Part shown: piece by piece, positions 19,522 through 28,322 of the stretch
How positions within the stretch are numbered: the first letter of the stretch is position 1
Layout: each line of letters opens with the position of its first letter
From: an uncultured Methylobacillus sp.
Lineage (GTDB): Bacteria; Pseudomonadota; Gammaproteobacteria; Burkholderiales; Methylophilaceae
Direction of reading: 5' to 3'
NCBI GenBank assembly: GCA_946478865.1
Contig: CAMLDO010000002.1
Location: 1-64,000 of the forward strand
DNA: 64,000 nucleotides
Position numbers and translations under genes: made by a program
The notes under the pieces: generated by a model
What the model was told of the DNA's origin: nothing
Database searches by the model: none
The model's input: the letters and a program-made list of their open reading frames with translations, nothing else

Positions 19522-20680
19522 CGTTGTACCCCTTTAATGCCTGACGATAGATCGCCATCAGTTGTTGGTAATTGGTATCAGGCGTATAAAACTCTTCGTA
19601 TTTTTTTCTGGCGTTCTTCCCCATGACCCGCATGGCATCAGGATGCCCCTCGGCCCAGGACATTTTCGCCGCCATATCCGAGGGATCGCCGGGATTGAAC
19701 AGCAACCCCGTCACGCCTTCGTCCACCAGATCCGCCAGTGCGCCAATGCGGCTCGCAATGACAGGCAGCCCGCATGCAAACGCCTCGACCAGGGTGCGGG
19801 GAAAGTTCTCGTACCAAATACTCGGGATGACGAGCCAGGCCGAGCGTCGCATTTCCGACAAAACCTCGTCTTGCTTAACAGCTCCCAAGGCAATGATGGC
19901 TGGATGCTGCGCAAGCATGGCTTGATCCGGCCCCGTGCCAATCACCTTCAACCGTATTGCAGGCAATTGGTCCATCGCCTGCAGCAGGGCCTGGATGCCC
20001 TTCTCCGGCGACAGCCGTCCGACAAACAGCCCGCCAGCCCTCTGCTCTGTCGGTGCATCGACGCCTTGAAGATCAATAAAATTCGGCTTGACCGAAATTC
20101 TTCTCGCCGGCAATCCCCCTTCGATGAACTTCTCCCGGCAAAACTCATTGAGCGCGATATAGCGCGTCACCTTGTTCGCATAACTACCCAGCATGCGATG
20201 CACGGTCAGCATTCCAGCCAGCACGGATGTATGGGCCACCGAATCCCGATAGCACCCACGCATCGCCCCTCGCCAAGGGATGGTTCCCAAGCAATCCTCG
20301 CAAATCTTGCCGTGTCGCAAAAACATGGCCTGAGGACAGAGCAAGCGAAAATTATGCAAGGTCTGTATTACAGGTATTCTATGGCGATGTGCTACCCAGT
20401 ACAGGGCAGGAGAAATCAAGGGGAAAGTGTTGTGAACATGAATTACATCCGGTCGAAACCCGGCTAACACCTCATCCATATCCGCTTCTGTCTGGCGAGA
20501 CCAGAAGGTTTGCGCCATCAAGGCCGCGGATGAAACTTCGCCGATCTCGCTGTTATGCCGTACATAGCGTTCGACCAGGTGCCCCTTGCTTTCGAGCAAT
20601 GCCACCTCGGCATCCACCACCGAATCCTCGCCACCACGCTGCTGGTAGGCGTTGTGCACCACCAGGACACGCTCTTTCAA
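19511..20680 (-). CDS. Glycosyltransferase family 4
   Basis: About 389 residues with a GT-B fold. The N-terminal part is VLVVHNAYQQRGGEDSVVDAE, the HVHNTFPLISPALY block follows, and the C-terminal donor site has LFVGRLSPEKGIQALL and SIWYENFPRTLVEAFACGLPVIAS. The ATG at 20713 gives 11 extra residues. A TTG at 20680 overlapping the upstream stop (TTGA) gives the standard start MKERVLVVHN and is preferred. A Cys-rich patch (CPQAMFLRHGKICEDC) typical of this GT4 subgroup is present. Confidence 0.85.
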   Translation of the reverse strand: MKERVLVVHNAYQQRGGEDSVVDAEVALLESKGHLVERYVRHNSEIGEVSSAALMAQTFWSRQTEADMDEVLAGFRPDVIHVHNTFPLISPALYWVAHRHRIPVIQTLHNFRLLCPQAMFLRHGKICEDCLGTIPWRGAMRGCYRDSVAHTSVLAGMLTVHRMLGSYANKVTRYIALNEFCREKFIEGGLPARRISVKPNFIDLQGVDAPTEQRAGGLFVGRLSPEKGIQALLQAMDQLPAIRLKVIGTGPDQAMLAQHPAIIALGAVKQDEVLSEMRRSAWLVIPSIWYENFPRTLVEAFACGLPVIASRIGALADLVDEGVTGLLFNPGDPSDMAAKMSWAEGHPDAMRVMGKNARKKYEEFYTPDTNYQQLMAIYRQALKGYNDGD

Positions 20681-21837
20681 TTGAGCGCTCCAATCGGATT
20701 CAGCCCAAGGCATTGCTCTATTCCGCTCACAAAATTACGGGCCATGTTATCGAGGGAATAATGACGGCTGCTGGCCTCGCAACCTTCCATCAGTCGCTTC
20801 CGCAGCATCTCGCTTTGCAACAGCAGAGCCGTTTCTCTTACATACTGATCCAGCGTGTTTCCGGTAATCAGGCCATTCGTCCCATTTTCGAGATAGGCAA
20901 TCTCCGGGCTGTGGAGGCTGCAATCCGTGGTCACCATCGGCACCTTGCAGGCAAACGAATCCAGGATACCGAGTCCGACCAACCCGGGATTCAGCATCAC
21001 ATCGGCCAGCGCGATATGCGCTACCTTTTCCTTGCCGAAACGGGCCCCTGCCCAATGCGCCCATGCGTGCTTCGCACACCAGGCTTGCACCTCATCGCGT
21101 AGCGGCCCATCGCCAATGATCAGCAGCTGGAAGCCCGGGATTTGCCGGCGAATGGCTTCGGCGGATGCAAACAGGAACCCCAGCCGCTTGTCCGCATGAA
21201 ACGACCCCACGAACACTCCGAGAGAACCATTCCCCAACCCTAATTCGATACGCAGGGCGTGCAATTCATCGAGAGATATCGAGCGGCGGTGCGCTTGCAG
21301 TTCGGAGGTATCGACAGCATTGTTCAGGACGGTGATTTTCCGGTCGGGGAAGCCGACATTTTTCACCAGATCCGCGCTCATTTGCGTGTATGCGAACCAC
21401 CAGTCCACACGACTGGTCGTCCAGCGCTTGAAGCGCTCCTTGATTCCATCGGGATCACCGCTTTGCAGATTGGCGCCATGACCCCAGAATGCCAGCCTGA
21501 AATGCCTGGGCAGCATCGTCAGCAGATGGTTGTAGAGCAGCTTGTTTTCCTGGGTCACGACTACCAGATCCGCACCGGCAAGATGCCGTCCCAACGGCTG
21601 CCAGCACAAGCGTTCCCCCGCGAAATAATGCGTCTCGACGTTCGTTGCCCACTCCATCCTTCCGGTATCGCGCTTCTTTTCCTCGTCCGGGGTTCCCTTC
21701 CCGACAAGCAGCTCCAGGCAGATATTTCGCTCTGCCAGCATCGTGCGCAATTGTTCAAAGAATGGGACGCGGTAGTGCGTCAGTCGGCGCTGGACGATCA
21801 CTACACGCCGGCCGGAATTTCTTTCGGTAATGAGCAT
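20677..21837 (-). CDS. Glycosyltransferase family 4
   Basis: A 386-residue GT-B enzyme. It has RRVVIVQRRLTHYRVPFFEQL at the N-terminus, GVFVGSFHADKRLGFLF and a LNPGLVGLGILDSFACKVPMVTTD donor-binding region. The frame is open to 21891, but the ATG at 21837 avoids overlap with the previous gene and begins near the conserved RVVIVQ strand. It probably adds one sugar of the EPS repeat; donor unknown. Confidence 0.82.
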   Translation of the reverse strand: MLITERNSGRRVVIVQRRLTHYRVPFFEQLRTMLAERNICLELLVGKGTPDEEKKRDTGRMEWATNVETHYFAGERLCWQPLGRHLAGADLVVVTQENKLLYNHLLTMLPRHFRLAFWGHGANLQSGDPDGIKERFKRWTTSRVDWWFAYTQMSADLVKNVGFPDRKITVLNNAVDTSELQAHRRSISLDELHALRIELGLGNGSLGVFVGSFHADKRLGFLFASAEAIRRQIPGFQLLIIGDGPLRDEVQAWCAKHAWAHWAGARFGKEKVAHIALADVMLNPGLVGLGILDSFACKVPMVTTDCSLHSPEIAYLENGTNGLITGNTLDQYVRETALLLQSEMLRKRLMEGCEASSRHYSLDNMARNFVSGIEQCLGLNPIGALN

Positions 21838-21854
21838 ATTCCGATATTCCGGCT

Positions 21855-23039
21855 TCACGCCTTCAGCAAACGCTGATACAAGGTACGCCATCGCAAGACA
21901 AAAGCATCATTGGAGTACTGCCGGACAGAAGCGACGGCTGCTTGTGCCATCGATGCCAGCTTGTCGCGCTCGGCCAGAATGCGCCGCAACCAATGGTGCA
22001 GGGAGTCCGCGTCACGCGGAACCTGCCAACCATTCTCGCCATCCACAATGAACTCTTCGGCGCCATACAATCCTGCGCTCACCAGCACTGGCAACCCGCT
22101 CGCCGCGCCTTGCAGTACGGCCAGGGAAAAGATTTCATAACTGGACGGCAACGCGAATATGTCCGAAGCCCAGAGAAAGGGCATTACATCCTTGTGTAGT
22201 CCGACAAAAACAGCCTGATTCGTCAGGCCATGCTGTTCCGCCAGGGAACGAAACTCGGCAATTTCTCCGGGCTGACCGCCAATGATCAGCAATTTCAGAC
22301 TCGAGCGCTCCTGCGGAGCAAGTTTGCCGAAAGCCTCGATCAGCAACCCGAGCCCCTTGCGTGCAAAATCGCCCAACGCCATGAAGCTCAATACCAGGTG
22401 GGTGTCATCGAAACCGAGTTCTTTTCGTTTTGCCTTGCGGTCAAAGTCTTCGGGGCGTGCGAACCGGGCCAGATCCACAGGGTTGGGGATCACTTCGATT
22501 TTGTCCCGAACAGTCGGATATTCCCGGGTGATATCTCTGGCCAGCCCTTGCGACGGCACGACAAGAGTCCGGCAACGTGCAAATGCCCGAGCTTCGCAAA
22601 ATGCATTGAACTGATGGCTGACCCAGCGAGCCCAGCGTCGCAAGCCTTGCACGCTCGACTGTCGCCACTGCCGGCGCAGATAAGCACGATGGCAAAAATG
22701 CGCATAGGCAATATCGGCGAGAGGAAATTGCCCTTGCGTGGCCTGAACCATCACCGCATGTCCGCCGCGGACTTTCCAGACGAGATAAATCAACGGTGCC
22801 AACGCGTGGAAAACAAGATATCGAAGCAGAACCGGCTTGCGCGGAAGAGGCACGCGCAGCCATTCAATGCTTTCCGCCTGCTCGTTTTGCAACTCTCCGC
22901 TGACCGCTACGATTCGGTAGTGATCCGACAAGCCATTGATTTCCGACAAGACGCAGCTTCCGGCCGGACTCGTGCCCATCATGCTCATGTCGAATACTGC
23001 AACCCTGCGTCTGAGATCAGGAGAAATAAGCCCTACCAA
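21855..23039 (-). CDS. Glycosyltransferase family 4
   Basis: A 394-residue GT-B enzyme. It has VAVFDMSMMGTSPAGSCVLSE at the N-terminus and VVPSQGLARDI, IEVIPNPVDLARF, LIIGGQPGE and LPSSYEIFSLAVLQGAASGLPVLVS. The last block carries the acidic residue and Gly/Pro pattern of the GT4 donor site. It overlaps the end of the GT2-GH39 gene by 7 bases. Confidence 0.85.
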   Translation of the reverse strand: MVGLISPDLRRRVAVFDMSMMGTSPAGSCVLSEINGLSDHYRIVAVSGELQNEQAESIEWLRVPLPRKPVLLRYLVFHALAPLIYLVWKVRGGHAVMVQATQGQFPLADIAYAHFCHRAYLRRQWRQSSVQGLRRWARWVSHQFNAFCEARAFARCRTLVVPSQGLARDITREYPTVRDKIEVIPNPVDLARFARPEDFDRKAKRKELGFDDTHLVLSFMALGDFARKGLGLLIEAFGKLAPQERSSLKLLIIGGQPGEIAEFRSLAEQHGLTNQAVFVGLHKDVMPFLWASDIFALPSSYEIFSLAVLQGAASGLPVLVSAGLYGAEEFIVDGENGWQVPRDADSLHHWLRRILAERDKLASMAQAAVASVRQYSNDAFVLRWRTLYQRLLKA

Positions 23040-25156
23040 AGCAAGGCCTCCTGTTTGAGCAGAATGGGAGTTTGCCCGATTGCTATGGAAGCCTGTTCAA
23101 GCCCCCCCGCCTGACCATCGGCTGACTCATACGCATGGATATTCCAATCGATTGGGATTGTCCATGCGGAAGCGGTTCCGGCATTCCATACCATCCACGC
23201 ATTTCTGCCTTTCCGGCGCAGCGAGCAGATCCATACGGCATCGTCTTCGGTACGGCAGGAATCGATCGACGTATCTTTCAGCCAGCGAACCGCTACGCCA
23301 TAAGCATGCGCGCCTACGGTGGGCACAGTCTCGTTCTCCGTCAGCAGCCTTTCCCAGGAATAGAAATAGAACCGGCTGACTCCCGCGGCACCGGCCAGCG
23401 CCAGGGATCGGGGAATATATGCTGCCTGGGTTTCCATATCCGGGACTTCGAATCCCATAGTGCCCGGCATGCCCTCGGGGCCTACAACTTCATACCCTTG
23501 CTCGGTATTCCAGAGTTCTCTATCCGAGACCCCTTGCCTGCTCATGATTTGCTGCACGGTACGTATCTTCGCAAGCATTCTCTCCGGGTTACGGGCATAG
23601 AAGTGAAAGGCGATGACATCGCAATACTCCTTGCCGCCGGCCTCGAGAAAACGTTCCAGCCGGTCACCCTCGCCGGTGAATCCGGGCGTGATGAGCCGAT
23701 TGGAGGGACTCACTTCCTTGAGTACTCGTGCAGCCACCCTTCCCATTTCCACGAGATTGCTCAGCTTGCCGCTGTAGAAAGCGCCCGTGGCCGTTTCGAA
23801 TTCGGAAAATTTGGGCTCGTTCCATAACTCGTAGTAGCGGATACGGCCCTTGTATCGGGTAGCCAGGGTACGGATGAAATTCTCCCAGTCCGCCATATTG
23901 CTCGGCTCGGCACTGCATCCCATCCCATAGGGACACTGCTCATACGGTCGGCTGGAAGCCCATTGGGGAGTCATGCCAAGCACGAAAACAGGCTCTACTC
24001 CCTGCTCAATCACCTTGGAAACCAGCAAATCCAGCTTTCCGAATCTGTACTGGCCGCGGGACGTCTCGATGTTGTTCCAGGTCACCCCCGCATCCCACAG
24101 TCGCCACGTGCCAAAGCGGACGAATGGCCAGCGCGTAGTGGTATCGGCACGGTGGATATGCATGCCGAAAAAATTGGCCGGCAAAGGCTTGAGAGTCGGC
24201 CCGACACTGTCAGCTGCAGTCACGGGGTCGGGCATCGCGGACAACACTGCTGCCGCAATCAATGCCAGACATGCCGAAGCACGATGCTTGCCGCCCCAAT
24301 GCATCGCGGAAGTCAGCACGACCTTGGCATAAGGCCAAACCCAGTACAAGGGCCAGAATATCCCGGCATGTCGACGGCAGAACGTGCCCCAGGCCTTGGG
24401 ATTCAGCTCCTTTGGAGACAAGGCTTTTTTCCAGCGCACCGACAAAGGCAACGTGGTATCGAGATAGGAGTTGCCTACCGGATGGTCATGGTCGCATGTG
24501 CCTACAAACCCGGGCATGATCCATATTGGAATTCCCGCCTTGCTCGCCCGGAGACCGTAGTCCATATCGCCCATGCCGTGCACGTACGAAGCCTCCAGAT
24601 TTCCGAGTACCGCTGCAGCTTCAGCGGAAATCAGGACACAATTGCCATTGCTGCTTTCACAGGGCTGCGGCTCGGATTGGGGCTGGATCAGCTTGAATTT
24701 GAGCGGTTTGCGCGTATTCGGCCGGTACAAACCGCCATAGGTCACTTTGCCGGATGCGTCACGGGTTGACCCTACGACCAGGCCGGAACGTCCGGTTTGC
24801 GCATGCAAGGATTCATGGGTAGCCAGCAGGTTGGAGAGGCAATCGGTGAAGAGCGTCGTATCGTCATTCACCCACAGATAAAAATCATGTCCTTGCGCCA
24901 AGGCCTTGCCAAAGGCCAGCCGCATCCCGCCATTCCAGAACAGGCTGCCGTCGCCCCGCAGCACATCCACTGCAGGGAAGCGCTCTTGTATCATCTCCGA
25001 AGTACCGTCCCTGCTGCCATCATCCGTAACGATGATGTGCAGACTGACTTTGTCCGAGATCGCTTGAGCTGCCCTGAAAAGAGCTTCCAGGCAGGCTTCC
25101 GTTTTCTCCCGCCGGTTGAAGCAGGTCATGACGGCGGCTACTTTTATCTTTTCCAT
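23033..25156 (-). CDS. GT2 glycosyltransferase fused to a GH39-like glycoside hydrolase
   Basis: 707 residues with two enzymes in one chain. Residues 1-285 are a GT-A glycosyltransferase of family 2: AAVMTCFNRR, VTDDGS (D45/D46), WVNDDTT (D98/D99) and the base region HGMGDMDYGLR (193-203). Residues 294-313 are a hydrophobic segment ending in a signal-peptidase-like PVTA/ADS. Residues 320-707 resemble GH39-type (clan A) hydrolases: acid/base E447 in YYELWNEP and nucleophile E552 in ELWNTEQGY. The hydrophobic link would place the transferase in the cytoplasm and the hydrolase in the periplasm. Separate domains are well known; this combination is unusual to me. Confidence 0.82.
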   Translation of the reverse strand: MEKIKVAAVMTCFNRREKTEACLEALFRAAQAISDKVSLHIIVTDDGSRDGTSEMIQERFPAVDVLRGDGSLFWNGGMRLAFGKALAQGHDFYLWVNDDTTLFTDCLSNLLATHESLHAQTGRSGLVVGSTRDASGKVTYGGLYRPNTRKPLKFKLIQPQSEPQPCESSNGNCVLISAEAAAVLGNLEASYVHGMGDMDYGLRASKAGIPIWIMPGFVGTCDHDHPVGNSYLDTTLPLSVRWKKALSPKELNPKAWGTFCRRHAGIFWPLYWVWPYAKVVLTSAMHWGGKHRASACLALIAAAVLSAMPDPVTAADSVGPTLKPLPANFFGMHIHRADTTTRWPFVRFGTWRLWDAGVTWNNIETSRGQYRFGKLDLLVSKVIEQGVEPVFVLGMTPQWASSRPYEQCPYGMGCSAEPSNMADWENFIRTLATRYKGRIRYYELWNEPKFSEFETATGAFYSGKLSNLVEMGRVAARVLKEVSPSNRLITPGFTGEGDRLERFLEAGGKEYCDVIAFHFYARNPERMLAKIRTVQQIMSRQGVSDRELWNTEQGYEVVGPEGMPGTMGFEVPDMETQAAYIPRSLALAGAAGVSRFYFYSWERLLTENETVPTVGAHAYGVAVRWLKDTSIDSCRTEDDAVWICSLRRKGRNAWMVWNAGTASAWTIPIDWNIHAYESADGQAGGLEQASIAIGQTPILLKQEALLW

Positions 25157-25291
25157 TTTATCCCCGCTGGCGGATTGCTTCGAACTCGGGAGGCGCCATC
25201 TTCACACCGGTTTATTTCACTATTGTTATTAGCGGATCATGCGGCTCACTACCGGCCGAACCTGATCCAGCGGATATTGGGGCAACGATAG

Positions 25292-26305
25292 CTACAAGCG
25301 CCCCATCACGAGATACTTTGCCGCGCTCCGCACTCTGCGCAGAAGGCCAGTGCCTCCACGCTTTCCGTGTTGCAACCGCACATCGTCATCGACCAGTTTC
25401 ATGAACTCCGCATCGCCCAGATGCTCGAACCCGTTTTTTTCCACCCAGTAGCGATAAAGTCGGCGAAAGGCTCTCTTTTTTTCGGAGGGCAGGTGCCAGA
25501 CGGAGATTTGCGATTCGGTCCCGTTGACGGTAGAAAAGTGGTCCGTGGTCCAGATGCGCTTGACCGCGTTTCCCGCATCGAGAATCGGAGATTCGCACAT
25601 GGCAAGCGCAATACTCATCACATGCTCCTCTGTCAGTTCGCCCCCGAAAATTGCACTGCCTCGCGTTTTCATCCAATCCCAGAATAAGCGGATACGCTCT
25701 GCGACCTCCGGCAGCGTGCCGTAAGCGAAGGCATAAAATTCGCCGCCGTACAAACGCACAGGCAAATCGACCAACTTCTCTTGCATGTAGCTCATGGCAA
25801 GGGTCAGGGACGCGCGCGACTGCCCATTGACGGGCATGTTGACCGGATAGCCCGGCTCATAGGCATATATCACCCGCTGCTCCAGAAGCTGGTCCAGCAC
25901 TCCGTCCAGACACTCCCGAACGATACAGTCGTTGTCCAACAGAATCACGGCACCTACCTCCTGCGCGTCCTTGCGGGCAAGATGGTCGATGACATCGAGC
26001 GTGAACAGGCAACCGGGGAAGGCGTTCTTGAATGCCGCATCTTCAACATAGGGGCTGGGGCAAAGTTCTGTCGAGACGCCCAGCGACTGCAATTGGGAAC
26101 GGTAAGGCTCGGGCAGATCGCGATTGCTGAAGAGCACGAGCCGCGCTTTTCCGTACAACCGCCGCAGGGACGCGTAACACACCACCATGCAGCGGTAATA
26201 CATCTCGAGTCTGGAGCTCTCGGAGAATGTCCATGCATTGGGCGAATGACCGCCGGCGTGATAAAACGCCGTGGCAAACATCAGTTCTTCCGGTGCCTGG
26301 TTCAT
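25292..26305 (-). CDS. Conserved-looking protein of unknown function, possibly a GT-A type transferase
   Basis: A 337-residue soluble protein. It starts MNQAPEELMFATAFYHAG at an ATG whose ATGA overlaps the stop of the polymerase/ligase gene. The frame continues upstream for another 260 codons, but that is an antisense-free, out-of-frame reading of the neighbouring gene. A VILLDNDCIV segment after a predicted alternating alpha/beta N-terminal half resembles the DxD of nucleotide-sugar transferases, and GGELTEEHVMS may be a second acidic site. No family is recognised with certainty. Confidence 0.6.
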   Translation of the reverse strand: MNQAPEELMFATAFYHAGGHSPNAWTFSESSRLEMYYRCMVVCYASLRRLYGKARLVLFSNRDLPEPYRSQLQSLGVSTELCPSPYVEDAAFKNAFPGCLFTLDVIDHLARKDAQEVGAVILLDNDCIVRECLDGVLDQLLEQRVIYAYEPGYPVNMPVNGQSRASLTLAMSYMQEKLVDLPVRLYGGEFYAFAYGTLPEVAERIRLFWDWMKTRGSAIFGGELTEEHVMSIALAMCESPILDAGNAVKRIWTTDHFSTVNGTESQISVWHLPSEKKRAFRRLYRYWVEKNGFEHLGDAEFMKLVDDDVRLQHGKRGGTGLLRRVRSAAKYLVMGRL

Positions 26306-27702
26306 CGCGTCATCTGCAGTGTCGAAGTGATAGGAGTGGCTGAGGCAGGTACGCTTTGCCACATGTTTTTCCGGGAACGTCGCTCTCGGGAAATAGCGCC
26401 CAAAACCAGCCCGATCAGTATCATCTGGGCATAGTCGATCGCATACGGGATGTAATACACCAATTGCGCCACCAGCATGGCAAACAGCAAAGGCGCCAAG
26501 GAATCCCGCTTGTTCTGGATATTGGAAATCAGCACTTTCAACCCTTGCCCTATCATCCAGAGATAGGCGAAAAGACCGATCAAACCGCCGCGATAAAGCA
26601 GGTGGACATAGTAGTTGTGCGGCATGTAGCCGACCTTCTTGCCACCGAGGGCACTGCCCTCGTAGCGCTCGTAGCCGCTGCCGAATGGTTTGCCGATGAG
26701 ATAGGTGGCAGGCGAACGAGAGCCCGCCCAGGTGGACAGCAAGCTTTGCCAGCCGGCGACCCGGCCCACGAACGTGCCGCTCGTAGTGCTCGTGGCTCGC
26801 ATCGCCTGTTCCTGAACAGACTCCACCGCGCCGCCGAATTTTCCGCTCGCCACGATCACCACCAGCAAAATCCCACCCAGCAGTGCCATGGAAAGAAATT
26901 TCGACCCTACGCCGGACCGTATGCGTCCGAGCGCCCATACAAGCGCGATGGTTCCTGCGAATGCCGCCATCCAGACCGAGCGATGCTGCATCGCCAGGAT
27001 CGTGATGCCGAACAAGGGCACGAGCGCCCACAGCAAAGGCCTGCTGCGATTCATCATCGCAAGATAGGCAGCCGCCAGCATGGCGCAAGCCGTAATGAAC
27101 ATGGGCCCAGCGGCCACCACCCGCTGGAAACCGACTCCGGTTGCATCGAAGCTCATCAGCTCGCGGTGAAGCTCATAATCGAGCTCCCCCATGATCCAGC
27201 GGTAATAGGCAATTGCACAGACGCCGACCCCGATGATGAGGAAATACTTCAGGAAACGCCGCGCCCATGCTTCGTCGTAATCGAAGGTGGCCAGATAGGC
27301 GGCCCCCAGCCACACATAAAAGTGTGGCCGGAAATCTACCCCCGCCCCGGTTCCGTAGGATGCCAACCCCCAGGCGAACGAGGTCATCTGTACCAGGCCC
27401 AATATCCACCAGGCAAGGGGGATGGAATCAAACTTCCGCAGCGCCAGCAGGCGATAACAAAAACCTGGAAGCAGAAGCAGGATCAGAAAATCAGGCAAAT
27501 ATATCCAGATCCCGAGCTTCAGGGCCAACGGAGTCAGCGAAGCGGTCTCGATAAGGAAAATAACTGTCATCAGCCCTATCGCCGCAGCAGGGCTGTTGAT
27601 GAACCAGATAGAAAAGACGCAGATCGCAAGAGCGGAAAAAATGACGATCGCGAATGGGAGTGCAGTAAAAAATGCACTCAGGAAGCCGAATAGAATCTCC
27701 AT
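26302..27702 (-). CDS. O-antigen ligase/polymerase-like membrane protein (Wzy/WaaL family)
   Basis: A 466-residue inner-membrane protein with about eleven hydrophobic segments. A large loop between late helices contains GKPFGSGYERY and HNYYVHLLYRGGLIGL, the Wzy_C pattern with the conserved His/Arg. In an EPS locus with a flippase and Wzz-like protein, this is probably the polymerase that joins lipid-linked repeat units in the periplasm. A 14-bp gap separates it from the acyltransferase gene. Confidence 0.82.
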   Translation of the reverse strand: MEILFGFLSAFFTALPFAIVIFSALAICVFSIWFINSPAAAIGLMTVIFLIETASLTPLALKLGIWIYLPDFLILLLLPGFCYRLLALRKFDSIPLAWWILGLVQMTSFAWGLASYGTGAGVDFRPHFYVWLGAAYLATFDYDEAWARRFLKYFLIIGVGVCAIAYYRWIMGELDYELHRELMSFDATGVGFQRVVAAGPMFITACAMLAAAYLAMMNRSRPLLWALVPLFGITILAMQHRSVWMAAFAGTIALVWALGRIRSGVGSKFLSMALLGGILLVVIVASGKFGGAVESVQEQAMRATSTTSGTFVGRVAGWQSLLSTWAGSRSPATYLIGKPFGSGYERYEGSALGGKKVGYMPHNYYVHLLYRGGLIGLFAYLWMIGQGLKVLISNIQNKRDSLAPLLFAMLVAQLVYYIPYAIDYAQMILIGLVLGAISRERRSRKNMWQSVPASATPITSTLQMTR

Positions 27703-27716
27703 TTTTTCAGCCCCGC

Positions 27717-28322
27717 TTAGCCGATTTCGCGAATGACACGCGCCGGATTTCCAGCAGCAACGGTAAATTGCGGAATATCGGTAGTGACAACAGAGCCTGC
27801 GCCAATGACGGAGCCCTTCCCTATCGTCACCCCTTTGAGAACAATTGATCGCGCTCCAACAAAGACATCATCTTCAATCACGACCGGTTTCGATACAGCT
27901 TCGGATGCCCCTTTGTATCGACGGTTCTCAGCCGCCAATGGATGAAAATCGGTGTCGGCAATCAAGACATCGGCGCCAATCAAACACCTGTTCCCTATCC
28001 TTACGGAATTGGCGGCACAAATGGTCGTTCCGGACAGGCCGGACTCGTCGCCGATGGATATTTGTGCGCCGGAGAGCAGCGTTCTCAGAATCACTGGTCT
28101 GGACACGCCCAAGGCGGTATGCCGGCTGTCCGAGCACAGGCTCAGGCGCGCCCCTAAAACCACCTTGCTGCCCGGTTTCAATTCCACAATCGGCAAGCCA
28201 AAACATTCGACATCCCCTGTCAGCACTACACCCTTGTTTCTGAAAAGGGTGGCCGAAGCCAGGGACCAATAGATTTTCCTGAGGTAGAAAGGGTAATGGG
28301 AGAAGTTAAACAGCTTTTTCAT
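27717..28322 (-). CDS. Hexapeptide-repeat acyltransferase
   Basis: A 201-residue left-handed beta-helix protein. Hexapeptide repeats run through IRIGNRCLIGADVLIADTDF, with the CoA-site pattern PVVIEDDVFVGARSIVLKG and the C-terminal GAGSVVTTDIPQFTVAAGNPARVI. It probably O-acetylates a sugar of the EPS. It shares ATGA with the preceding glycosyltransferase gene. Confidence 0.88.
   Translation of the reverse strand: MKKLFNFSHYPFYLRKIYWSLASATLFRNKGVVLTGDVECFGLPIVELKPGSKVVLGARLSLCSDSRHTALGVSRPVILRTLLSGAQISIGDESGLSGTTICAANSVRIGNRCLIGADVLIADTDFHPLAAENRRYKGASEAVSKPVVIEDDVFVGARSIVLKGVTIGKGSVIGAGSVVTTDIPQFTVAAGNPARVIREIG

Noticed and set aside
26306..27088. 260-codon N-terminal extension of the 337-residue protein
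   Set aside because: It lies wholly over the O-antigen polymerase-like gene in another frame and reads as low-quality Arg/His-rich sequence. The ATG at 26305 overlaps the previous stop and fits the operon.
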